DNA from: Christensenella intestinihominis
GTDB taxonomy: Bacteria; Bacillota; Clostridia; Christensenellales; Christensenellaceae
DNA length: 64,000 nt
NCBI RefSeq assembly: GCF_001678845.1
Contig: NZ_MAIQ01000008.1
Location: forward strand, 62,001 to 126,000
Direction of reading: 5' to 3'
Below, in pieces: positions 1 to 6,776 of the stretch (the first letter of the stretch is position 1; the number at the start of each line of letters is the position of its first letter). A program made the translations under genes and the position numbers. The notes under the pieces are model-generated. The model saw only the letters and a list, made by a program, of their open reading frames with translations. It was not told the origin of the DNA and did no database searches.

Positions 1-1
1 C

Positions 2-427
2 GCGGTGCGCCCCTTTGGCTACAGCCTGACTGCGGGCGGGAAAAAGGTCAGTATCATGACCGACCTTGGCAGGGTCACCGAAAAAATACTGGCGCAGGTG
101 GCGGGTTCGTCCATTGTGCTTCTGGAATCCAACCACGATGTTGAAATGCTGAAATGCGGGCCGTATCCTTATTACCTGAAACGCCGTATCCTTTCCACAC
201 ACGGACACCTGTCGAACGACGACGCGGCTGAAACGGCAATGCGTCTCGCGGCGGCGGGGGTGCGCGGCATACTGCTCGGCCATCTTTCCGAAAAAAACAA
301 TTTTTACGAGCTTGCCTATGAAACGGTGTGCGGCTTTTTGCGGCAAAACGGCGTCGTAATCGGCAAGCATGTCGCGGTTGCTATGGCGAAGCGCGAAGGA
401 GTCACCGGCATTTACGCCGCGGTATAA
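2..427 (+). CDS. walJ: WalJ/YycJ-type MBL-fold hydrolase (C-terminal part, cut by window edge)
   Basis: The reading frame is already open at the window start, so only about the last 141 residues are present. It carries LLESNHD, STHGHLSN and LGHLSEKNN, typical of the YycJ/WalJ branch of the metallo-beta-lactamase fold (metal-dependent hydrolases, cytoplasmic). In Firmicutes walJ often lies just upstream of rlmH, as here, which supports the name. The N-terminal HxHxDH metal motif lies outside the window and cannot be checked. The GTG at 5 is internal, not a start. Confidence 0.85.
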   Translation, partial: AVRPFGYSLTAGGKKVSIMTDLGRVTEKILAQVAGSSIVLLESNHDVEMLKCGPYPYYLKRRILSTHGHLSNDDAAETAMRLAAAGVRGILLGHLSEKNNFYELAYETVCGFLRQNGVVIGKHVAVAMAKREGVTGIYAAV

Positions 428-444
428 AATCAGGTAATTCAGGT

Positions 445-551
445 AATAAGGAATAGTGAACAGGTAATAGGCGCTGAATCGGCTCCGCCGATGATCCCTG
501 ATAATGCGCGCGGCGCATTCCTTCTCTATTACCTATTCTTTATTACTTATT
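445..551. repeat. Palindromic MITE-like element between walJ and rlmH
   Basis: AT-rich arms at 445-470 and 526-551 form an imperfect 26-nt inverted repeat (about five mismatches). Between them lie two perfect hairpins: ATCGGC/GCCGAT at 478-492 and AATGCGC/GCGCATT at 503-519. The layout resembles a small non-autonomous inverted-repeat element. It ends about 10 nt before the rlmH ribosome binding site. No coding content is visible. Whether it recurs in the genome cannot be seen from one window. Confidence 0.5.
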
Positions 552-575
552 ATTTAGTTAAAGGGGAGCAGGACC

Positions 576-1049
576 ATCAAAATCAGGATCGTATGCGTCG
601 GAAAGCTGAAGGAAGATTTTTATGAAAAGGCACAGGCGGAGTATGTAAAAATGCTCGGCCGTTTTTGTAATGTCGTAATTGACGAGCTGCCGGACGAACC
701 CCTTACGAATGTGAAGGGGGAGAAGGCGGAGCAGGCTGTGAAGGCTGCGGAGGGGGAACGTATCCTTAAAAAATGCGAGGGCTATGTAATCGCCTGCGAT
801 GTGCGCGGGAAGCAGATGCCTTCCGAAACTTTCGCGGAAAAAATCGGCGGCCTGATGTCGGACGGAAACAGTACGCTTACCTTTGTGATCGGCGGATCGC
901 TCGGGCTTTCGCCGGATGTGCTCGCCCGGGCGGACCTGCGGCTGTCCGTGTCACAGATGACGCTTCCGCACCGGCTCTTCCGCATCGTGCTTTTGGAACA
1001 GGTATTCCGCGCATTTAAAATCGTGAACCACGAAACCTATCACAAATAA
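576..1049 (+). CDS. rlmH: RlmH, 23S rRNA (pseudouridine1915-N3)-methyltransferase, apparent ATC start
   Basis: SPOUT-class SAM-dependent methyltransferase that modifies pseudouridine 1915 of 23S rRNA. The SAM-loop region FVIGGSLGLS and the C-terminal LPHRLFRIVLLEQVFRA are present. Codons from 576 read (M)KIRIVCVGKLKED, the normal RlmH N-terminus, giving 157 aa, the usual family length. The frame has a stop at 555-557 and no ATG, GTG or TTG between it and 651. Starting at ATG 651 would delete the conserved first 25 residues. AAGGGGAG at 561-568 lies 7 nt before ATC 576, so initiation at ATC is the best reading; a base-call error is the alternative. Confidence 0.9.
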   Translation: MKIRIVCVGKLKEDFYEKAQAEYVKMLGRFCNVVIDELPDEPLTNVKGEKAEQAVKAAEGERILKKCEGYVIACDVRGKQMPSETFAEKIGGLMSDGNSTLTFVIGGSLGLSPDVLARADLRLSVSQMTLPHRLFRIVLLEQVFRAFKIVNHETYHK

Positions 1050-1080
1050 ATAATTTGTGTTTTCCGGCGTCCTTTTTTGG

Positions 1081-1108
1081 TTGAAAAAAATCCGATCTGT
1101 GTTACCAT
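1081..1108 (+). promoter_or_regulatory. Putative sigma-A promoter of the xylB-tkt operon
   Basis: TTGAAA at 1081-1086, a 16-bp spacer and TACCAT at 1103-1108 preceded by TGT (extended -10). The TGTGTTA context recurs in front of pilD (about 8596) and nth (about 35432). It would give a leader of roughly 200 nt before xylB. Confidence 0.5.
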
Positions 1109-1283
1109 AGAAGGGAAGCCGCTATCCCCAAATAAACGGCGTACCGGGACGGCAAAAGTACCCGCGGCATAAAAGCAATTAAGTTTTCCGCACGTCCGGA
1201 CCCCCGGGCGGCGGAACCTGTCATAAAGAGGCATCGGTAAAATTAAGTAACGGCCATGTGGAAAGCTATTTTGTCACCACAAA

Positions 1284-1299
1284 ATGTATACGTGTACAT
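1284..1299. promoter_or_regulatory. 16-bp near-palindromic operator upstream of xylB
   Basis: ATGTATACGTGTACAT is a palindrome with one mismatch per half, 24 bp before the xylB start. Its form is like operators of GntR-type sugar regulators (AraR-like). A role in pentose-dependent control is inferred; no regulator gene lies nearby. Confidence 0.4.
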
Positions 1300-1322
1300 G
1301 ACGGCCGGGAAAGAGGGAACCA

Positions 1323-2849
1323 ATGGGAAAATATCTTTTGGCGCACGACCTCGGGACGACGGGCGATAAGGCCGTGCTTTTCTCGGAAGACGGCACGCTT
1401 GTGCGTGCGGTTACGGCGGAATATAAAACGCATTACCTCGGCCACGGGTTCGTGGAGCAGGACCCGGACGACTGGTGGCGCGCGGTGTGCGGTTCCTCGG
1501 CCGAGCTGCTGAAATCCGTAAATCCGAAGGACGTTGCGGCGGTGTCCTTCAGTGGGCAGATGATGGGCTGCCTGTGCGTCGACAGGCATGGAAAGCCGCT
1601 GCGTCCGTCCATCATCTGGGCGGATACGCGTTCGGTGCGCGAAGCGGACGCCTTGGGCAAGGCATATGGAAAAACCGCATTCTACCGCACTTCCGGGCAC
1701 CGTATTAGTTCATCTCATACAGTTACAAAGCTGATGTGGATAAAGGAAAATGAGCCGGAAATTTACCGGCAGGCCTATAAAATCCTGTGCGCTAAGGATT
1801 ACATCGTTTTAAAGCTCACCGGGCGATTCGTCACAGACTATTCTGACGCGTCGGGCACGCTCGCGTACAACATCTGCGGGCATATGTGGGCGGAAGACAT
1901 CATGCAGGCGGCGGGGGTGGACCGGGAAAAATTCCCCGATATCCTCGCCGCGGCCACCGTGGTGGGCGAGGTCGGCGAAAAAGCGGCGCGGGAAAGCGGG
2001 CTTCCGCGCGGGCTGCCCGTGGTGCTCGGCGGCGGCGACGGACCGTGCGGGCTGGTGGGCACGGGCGCTATACGTGACGGCACGGGCTATACCTATATCG
2101 GCACCTCCGCGTGGAGCAAATTCTGCCGCACCCGGCCGGTGCGCGACCCCGGTATGCGCGTGGTCACATGGAACCATGTGATCCCTGAATTTGTCGCCCC
2201 CACGGGCACCATGCAGGCGGCGGGCGCTTCCATCGCGTGGATGAAGGAAAATTTATGCGCGGAGGAACGCGCGCTCGCCGAAAAAACGGGGGAAAGCGTT
2301 TATAAATTTATCAACGAAAACGCGGCCAAATCAAAGCGCGGCGCGGGCGGGCTTTTGTTCCTGCCGCATTTGCAGGGCGAACGCTCACCCTTCTGGAACG
2401 TGGACGCAAAGGGCGCGTTCGTGGGCCTTACCATGCGGCACGGCGCAAACGACATGAAACGCGCGGTGTTTGAAGGCATCGCTATGAATATGGGCGTGAT
2501 TTTCCATATCCTGCAGGAAAACAAAATCGGCCTGCAGGACAGTATGGTGCTGATCGGCGGCGGGGCGAACAGCCCCGTGCTGCGGCAGGCGATGGCGGAT
2601 ATCTATGAAATGGATATGCTCATTCCGGATAAGCTGGACGAGGCGACCTCCATGGGCGCGGCGATCATCGCGGGCCGGGGAGTCGGGCTCTATCAGGACT
2701 TTGACGTGCTGGACCGCTTCCTGTCCATCAAAGAGGTCGTGCATCCCGTGAAGGAAAACACGGAATTTTTCCGTGAACTGCGGAAGGTGTTCGAGGAATG
2801 CTATTTCGCGCTGGAAAAGGTAAACGAAAAACTGGGTCGGTTTGAATAA
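1323..2849 (+). CDS. xylB: Xylulokinase-like FGGY carbohydrate kinase
   Basis: ATP-dependent phosphorylation of a pentulose, most likely D-xylulose to xylulose 5-phosphate, in the cytoplasm. The 508-residue length fits the FGGY family. The N-terminal phosphate-binding loop LAHDLGTTGDKAVLF and the C-terminal ATPase segment MVLIGGGANSPVLRQ are both present. ATG 1323 follows AGAGGGAACC. The gene is 11 nt upstream of a split transketolase pair, which would use the product, so xylulokinase fits better than glycerol or ribulose kinase; the exact substrate is inferred from context. Confidence 0.85.
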   Translation: MGKYLLAHDLGTTGDKAVLFSEDGTLVRAVTAEYKTHYLGHGFVEQDPDDWWRAVCGSSAELLKSVNPKDVAAVSFSGQMMGCLCVDRHGKPLRPSIIWADTRSVREADALGKAYGKTAFYRTSGHRISSSHTVTKLMWIKENEPEIYRQAYKILCAKDYIVLKLTGRFVTDYSDASGTLAYNICGHMWAEDIMQAAGVDREKFPDILAAATVVGEVGEKAARESGLPRGLPVVLGGGDGPCGLVGTGAIRDGTGYTYIGTSAWSKFCRTRPVRDPGMRVVTWNHVIPEFVAPTGTMQAAGASIAWMKENLCAEERALAEKTGESVYKFINENAAKSKRGAGGLLFLPHLQGERSPFWNVDAKGAFVGLTMRHGANDMKRAVFEGIAMNMGVIFHILQENKIGLQDSMVLIGGGANSPVLRQAMADIYEMDMLIPDKLDEATSMGAAIIAGRGVGLYQDFDVLDRFLSIKEVVHPVKENTEFFRELRKVFEECYFALEKVNEKLGRFE

Positions 2850-2860
2850 AGGAGGAGAAT

Positions 2861-3685
2861 ATGGACGGGATTCAGGAACTGGAACAAATGTGCGTTCAAA
2901 TTCGCAAAGATATTGTGCGCGCAATCGGCGGCGCGGGGACGGGGCACATCGGCGGCAGCCTTTCCATCGTCGAGGCGCTTGTCTGCCTGTATTTCAGGGA
3001 AATGAACGTCGATCCCCAAAATCCGCAGATGGCGGACAGGGACAGGCTCGTGCTTTCCAAGGGCCACGCGGGCCCGGCGCTCTATGCCGTGCTTGCGGAA
3101 AAGGGATATTTCGACAGGGATTGGCTCGATACGCTGAATGAACCGGGCACCAACCTTCCCAGCCACTGCGATATGCTGCGCACCCCGGGCGTCGATATGA
3201 CGGCCGGTTCGCTCGGGCAGGGGTTCGCGTGCGCGGTGGGCATGGCCAAGGCGGCGAAGGCCTGCGGCAGCCCGGCGCGCGTGTTTGCGGTCATTGGCGA
3301 CGGCGAAAGCCAGGAGGGCTCGGTGTGGGAGGCCGCGATGTTCGCGGGGGCGCACAGGCTCGATAACCTCATCGCCTTTACGGACTACAACAACGCGCAG
3401 ATATCGGGCACAGTCACGGAAATCCTGACATTGGAACCGCTCGAAGACAAATGGCGCGCGTTCAATTTTGCGGCGCGTACCGTCGCGGACGGGAACGACG
3501 TCGCACAGGTCGCGCAGGCCGTGGAATGGGCGAAGGAGCAGGACAGGCCCGCGATGCTTATCCTGAAAACGGTTAAGGGCAAGGGCGTCTCTTTCGCGGA
3601 AAAAGCGGGCGTGGGCAGCCATTCGATGACGCTCACGCAGGATGATATCGACGAAGCATATGAAGAATTGGAGGCGCGTGGCTGA
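2861..3685 (+). CDS. tktA: Transketolase, N-terminal (TPP-binding) subunit
   Basis: First half of a two-gene transketolase, which moves two-carbon units between sugar phosphates in the non-oxidative pentose phosphate pathway. The 274 residues include GHIGGSLSIVEAL, LSKGHAGPALYAVL and the TPP/Mg motif GDGESQEGSVWEAA, followed by an Asn (YNNAQ). ATG 2861 follows AAAGGAGGAGAAT. The stop overlaps the next start (TGATG), implying coupled translation of both subunits in equal amounts. Split transketolases are common in Clostridia and archaea. Confidence 0.92.
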   Translation: MDGIQELEQMCVQIRKDIVRAIGGAGTGHIGGSLSIVEALVCLYFREMNVDPQNPQMADRDRLVLSKGHAGPALYAVLAEKGYFDRDWLDTLNEPGTNLPSHCDMLRTPGVDMTAGSLGQGFACAVGMAKAAKACGSPARVFAVIGDGESQEGSVWEAAMFAGAHRLDNLIAFTDYNNAQISGTVTEILTLEPLEDKWRAFNFAARTVADGNDVAQVAQAVEWAKEQDRPAMLILKTVKGKGVSFAEKAGVGSHSMTLTQDDIDEAYEELEARG

Positions 3686-4620
3686 TGACAGAGATGAGAA
3701 AAGTATTCGGGGAAGCCCTCGAAAAGCTGATGCGGGAAAACGACAGGATTGCCGTGATTGACGCGGACCTCGGCAAATCGAACGGAACGTACTGCCTGCG
3801 GGAGATGTTTCCCGGCCGCGCGTTCGATGCAGGCGTGGCCGAGGCGGATATGGCGGGCATTGCCGCGGGCATGACCTCCTTTGGCTATATTCCCTTCATT
3901 TGCTCGTTCGCGCCCTTTGTCACCCGCCGCATTGCGGACCAGGCGGCCGTTTCCATCTCCTATGCGAAGCGGAACGTGAAGATCGTGGGCACCGACCCGG
4001 GCATCACGGCGGAAAAAAACGGCGGTACGCACATGAGTGTGGAGGATATCGGCATCATGCGCGCGATTCCCGGCTTTGTGGTGTTCGAGCCGGTGGATAC
4101 GGAGCAGCTTCGGCAGTCCGTCCCGCAGGTCGTCGAATATGACGGCCCGGTTTATATCCGCATGTGCCGCAAGGAAACGCCGGACGTGTTCGGCCCGGAT
4201 TACAGGTTCAACCTGTTTACGGCGGACGTGCTGCGCGCGGGCGCGGACGTCACGGTCGTTTGCTCGGGCATCATGGTCGAAACCGCGCTCGACGCGGCGG
4301 AGGCGCTCGCAAAAGAGGGGATCGGCGCGGAGGTTGTCAATTTACATACCATCAAGCCTGTGGATACGGAGACCCTGCTCCGGTCCGTGCGGAAGACGGG
4401 GGCCGTCGTCACGGCGGAAAACCACAGCATTGTGGGCGGGGTCTATTCGGCGGTATGCGAAACGCTCGCGCAGGAGTATCCCGCGCCCGTGGTCCCGGTG
4501 GGAATCCGCGACCGCTTCGGCGAGGTAGGGCAGATGGATTATTTGCGGCGGGCGCTGCATCTCGGGCAGTGCGATATCGTGGAGGCGGCCAGGAAAGCGG
4601 TGGGGATGAAAGGAAAGTGA
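3685..4620 (+). CDS. tktB: Transketolase, C-terminal (pyrimidine-binding) subunit
   Basis: Second half of the split transketolase (311 aa): a pyrimidine-binding domain with the catalytic region FDAGVAEADMAGIAAGM, then the C-terminal domain (about residues 180-305) with VVNLHTIKPVD and AENHSIVGGVYSAV. It forms the active enzyme with the preceding subunit, whose stop overlaps its ATG. A related protein is DXP synthase, but the two-gene arrangement beside xylB favours transketolase. A strong terminator follows. Confidence 0.92.
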   Translation: MTEMRKVFGEALEKLMRENDRIAVIDADLGKSNGTYCLREMFPGRAFDAGVAEADMAGIAAGMTSFGYIPFICSFAPFVTRRIADQAAVSISYAKRNVKIVGTDPGITAEKNGGTHMSVEDIGIMRAIPGFVVFEPVDTEQLRQSVPQVVEYDGPVYIRMCRKETPDVFGPDYRFNLFTADVLRAGADVTVVCSGIMVETALDAAEALAKEGIGAEVVNLHTIKPVDTETLLRSVRKTGAVVTAENHSIVGGVYSAVCETLAQEYPAPVVPVGIRDRFGEVGQMDYLRRALHLGQCDIVEAARKAVGMKGK

Positions 4621-4647
4621 ACCGCGCCCACTATAGATAAGGAATAC

Positions 4648-4680
4648 AAAAAGGCCCGGCGTTCGCCGGGCCCTTATTTG
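4648..4680. terminator. Bidirectional terminator between tktB and pilA
   Basis: Stem GGCCCGGCG (4653-4661) / CGCCGGGCC (4664-4672) with a TT loop. An A-tract precedes it and a T-rich stretch follows, so it can serve the converging operons on both strands. Confidence 0.85.
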
Positions 4681-4713
4681 CAGATGTTCGTGAAGTTGTA
4701 GTTCCCGCTAAGG

Positions 4714-5139
4714 TTACTGCGGATAGGTTCCTGTCTTAGCGCCGTCAGTCCATGTGACGGTATCAACCGCAGCTGCTGCACCTGTACCTGTTAAGGTAAC
4801 AGAGATCGTTCCGTTCATGCCATCGCCCAAAAGGCCGACCAATATTCCTTGGAACGTAGTATTATCGGCCGTCGCTCCGGACAAATCCAAATTGGTGATC
4901 GGTGCTAAAGGGACTGTGGGGGTCCTTGACATGCAGACCGCCGCAGCCGCCGTAGCCGCCGAATAAACCGACCTTGCGTTGGCGTTTGCAACGGACGTAT
5001 TCGCCTCGTCGATGTAAGTCACCATGTTCGGGATGAGGATCGCCGCCAGAATCGCGAGGATCGCGATGACGATAATCAGCTCGATGAGCGTAAAGCCCTT
5101 TTTCTTCTTGTTGCGGTGGCGCTGAAATAATTGATACAT
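4714..5139 (-). CDS. pilA: Major type IV pilin-like prepilin
   Basis: 141-residue prepilin. Leader MYQLFQRHRNKKKKG is followed by FTLIELIIVIAILAILAA, with the prepilin-peptidase site G^F at residues 15-16 and the conserved Glu at +5. The helix continues through NMVTYIDEANTSVANA, then a short Ala/Gly/Thr-rich globular domain. It is the shortest pilin here and has its own strong promoter and leader, which suggests it is the major subunit of the pilus built by the surrounding genes. AAAGGAG precedes the ATG. It could instead be a type II secretion-like pseudopilin, but PilT at 5.7 kb favours a retractile pilus. Confidence 0.9.
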   Translation of the reverse strand: MYQLFQRHRNKKKKGFTLIELIIVIAILAILAAILIPNMVTYIDEANTSVANANARSVYSAATAAAAVCMSRTPTVPLAPITNLDLSGATADNTTFQGILVGLLGDGMNGTISVTLTGTGAAAAVDTVTWTDGAKTGTYPQ

Positions 5140-5239
5140 AACAATAACTCCTTTGATAAAATAAATGGACAGACCCGTAAGGCTGCCCCGATGGGCGGCT
5201 GGTGGTATGCCGTAAGGCAGTGCCGCGCATGCATTACAT
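5140..5239 (-). promoter_or_regulatory. Structured 5' leader of pilA
   Basis: About 100 nt lie between the predicted transcription start and pilA. On the minus strand it contains CCTTACGG twice (complement around 5171-5178 and 5210-5217), each in the apical part of a possible GC-rich hairpin. It does not match the c-di-GMP-I riboswitch core. Function unknown. Confidence 0.35.
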
Positions 5240-5245
5240 ACTCAT

Positions 5246-5274
5246 ATTTTACACGCAAAACAATACAAAGTCAA
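5246..5274 (-). promoter_or_regulatory. Strong sigma-A promoter of pilA
   Basis: On the minus strand: TTGACT (complement 5269-5274), a 17-bp spacer and TAAAAT (complement 5246-5251). This is near consensus and one of the best promoters in the window, as expected for a major pilin. Confidence 0.8.
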
Positions 5275-5313
5275 TCAGGTATCCATTAATTTTTCGCATA
5301 AAACCGGGAAAAA

Positions 5314-5724
5314 TCAGGTATCCGGCGGATACCTCGCGGGCAGGGTGACGAACTGGTCGATGAAATCCTTCCCGCCGTCCTTATCCCATTGCGCGAATTT
5401 TATTTCCCCCGTTTCGTCGAAGGCAATGGAGATTCTCCCGCCGTAGGGGAAACCCTCGCCAAGGCGGCCCGCGTCCGTGATATAGCGGAATTCCCCGTCG
5501 TCCCCGTCATAGGGGTCTCCCGCGCAGGTTGCGGCGTACAGCATCCCGTTATAATAAAGCTGTCTCGCATAGCTTGCGTACTGCGCCTTGCGGTATTCCA
5601 CCGAAAATACGAAGACAGCGGCAAAAATGACGGCAACCGCCACCCCGATGCCAACCAGCGTATAAAGGAACGCCCTTTTCGACGCGTCCCGCCCGACGGA
5701 ATCGTACTCAGATTTGGACGTAAC
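5314..5724 (-). CDS. Small membrane protein of the pilus operon, start codon unclear
   Basis: I do not recognise this family. It has a charged N-terminus (TSKSEYDSVGRDASKRA), one membrane segment (LVGIGVAVAVIFAAVFVF) and a C-terminal domain rich in Tyr, Gly and Asp, with the shape of a bitopic pilus-accessory or minor-pilin-like protein. The only canonical start, GTG 5643, would begin inside the membrane helix. The frame is open back to a stop at 5728-5730. A strong Shine-Dalgarno (AAAGAGGAG, in the 3' end of pilT) lies 7 nt before a GTT codon at 5724, which would give MTSKSEYD and 136 aa. The stretch to 5710 overlaps pilT. Confidence 0.55.
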   Translation of the reverse strand, partial: VTSKSEYDSVGRDASKRAFLYTLVGIGVAVAVIFAAVFVFSVEYRKAQYASYARQLYYNGMLYAATCAGDPYDGDDGEFRYITDAGRLGEGFPYGGRISIAFDETGEIKFAQWDKDGGKDFIDQFVTLPARYPPDT

Positions 5725-6763
5725 GCTTCAACTCCTCTTTGCTGGCCGCGCGGTCAAGGGCGGCTTCCATGGTAATTGTCCCTTCCTTCACCAGCCGCGC
5801 AAGGTACATATCGAGGCTGATCATGCCGCTGCGCATGTTCGTCTGCAAAACAGACGCAATCTGGAAGGTTTTACCCTCGCGGACGAGGTTCGCGACAGCA
5901 TCGTTCACCAGCATGATCTCAAATGCCGGGACGCGCCCCCTGCCGTCCACCCGGGGAATCAGCGTTTGCGTGATAACCGCACGCAGCACCGTTGCCAGCT
6001 GTGTCCGCACCTGTTGCTGCTGGTAGGGCGGGAATACGTCGATAATCCTGTCGATGGTCTTGGCCGCGCCGATGGTGTGCAGGGTAGACATCACCAGGTG
6101 CCCGGTTTCGGCGGCGGTAATGGCGGAGCTGATGGTCTCGAGGTCGCGCATCTCCCCCACGAGGATCACATCCGGGTCCTCGCGCAGCGCGCTGCGGAGC
6201 GCGGAAGAAAAATTTTCCGCGTCGCGGCCGATTTCGCGCTGGTTGACCATGCTCTTTTTGCTCGTGTGCATATACTCGACCGGGTCCTCGAGCGTCAGGA
6301 TATGACAGCTGCGTTTTTCGTTCACTGCATCGATCATCGCCGCGAGGGTGGTGGATTTACCGCTTCCGGTCGGGCCTGTCACCAGCACGAGCCCGCGGGG
6401 GTAATCCGCAATCTCCGCGAAAATCTCCGGCAGGTTCAGCTCGCCGATGGTGGGAATATCCTTTTGCAGCAGGCGGATGGCGATTCCAAGCTCGTCCCGC
6501 TGCCGGAAAATATTGACCCTTTGGCGTTCGCCGGACGGCGTCTGGTACGAAAAATCGATATCGCCTTCCTCCGGGCGGCCGTCGTTGCCGCTTTTTTGCA
6601 GCATTTCCCGCGCAATCCCGGCGATTACCGGGGCGGTAAACACGGGCCTGTCATTAAGGCGTTTCAGTTCCCCGTTCCTGCGTACAATCGGGGGCTCGCC
6701 GCAGGCGATGTGGACGTCCGAACAATCCATCGCGCGCGCTGCGCCAATCAATTCATCTATCAT
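5708..6763 (-). CDS. pilT: PilT, type IV pilus retraction ATPase
   Basis: 351 residues starting MIDELIGAARAMDCSDVHI, the normal PilT beginning; ATG 6763 follows AGAGAGGAATTACCT. Walker A is GPTGSGKSTTLAAM, Walker B region DPDVILVGEMRDLET, followed by His-containing GHLVMSTLHT. The cytoplasmic hexamer powers pilus depolymerisation, giving twitching or DNA uptake. It lies 13 nt after pilB in one operon. PilT separates this locus from secretion systems that only have an assembly ATPase. Confidence 0.95.
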   Translation of the reverse strand: MIDELIGAARAMDCSDVHIACGEPPIVRRNGELKRLNDRPVFTAPVIAGIAREMLQKSGNDGRPEEGDIDFSYQTPSGERQRVNIFRQRDELGIAIRLLQKDIPTIGELNLPEIFAEIADYPRGLVLVTGPTGSGKSTTLAAMIDAVNEKRSCHILTLEDPVEYMHTSKKSMVNQREIGRDAENFSSALRSALREDPDVILVGEMRDLETISSAITAAETGHLVMSTLHTIGAAKTIDRIIDVFPPYQQQQVRTQLATVLRAVITQTLIPRVDGRGRVPAFEIMLVNDAVANLVREGKTFQIASVLQTNMRSGMISLDMYLARLVKEGTITMEAALDRAASKEELKRYVQI

Positions 6764-6776
6764 AGGTAATTCCTCT

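Noticed and set aside
5140-5239. c-di-GMP riboswitch before pilA
   Set aside because: The GEMM core blocks (GCAAA-type tetraloop receptor segments) are absent.
5643-5735. Programmed +1 frameshift fusing pilT to the downstream small gene
   Set aside because: The ATC TGA G context resembles RF2-type shifts only weakly, and an own Shine-Dalgarno at correct spacing explains the gene better.
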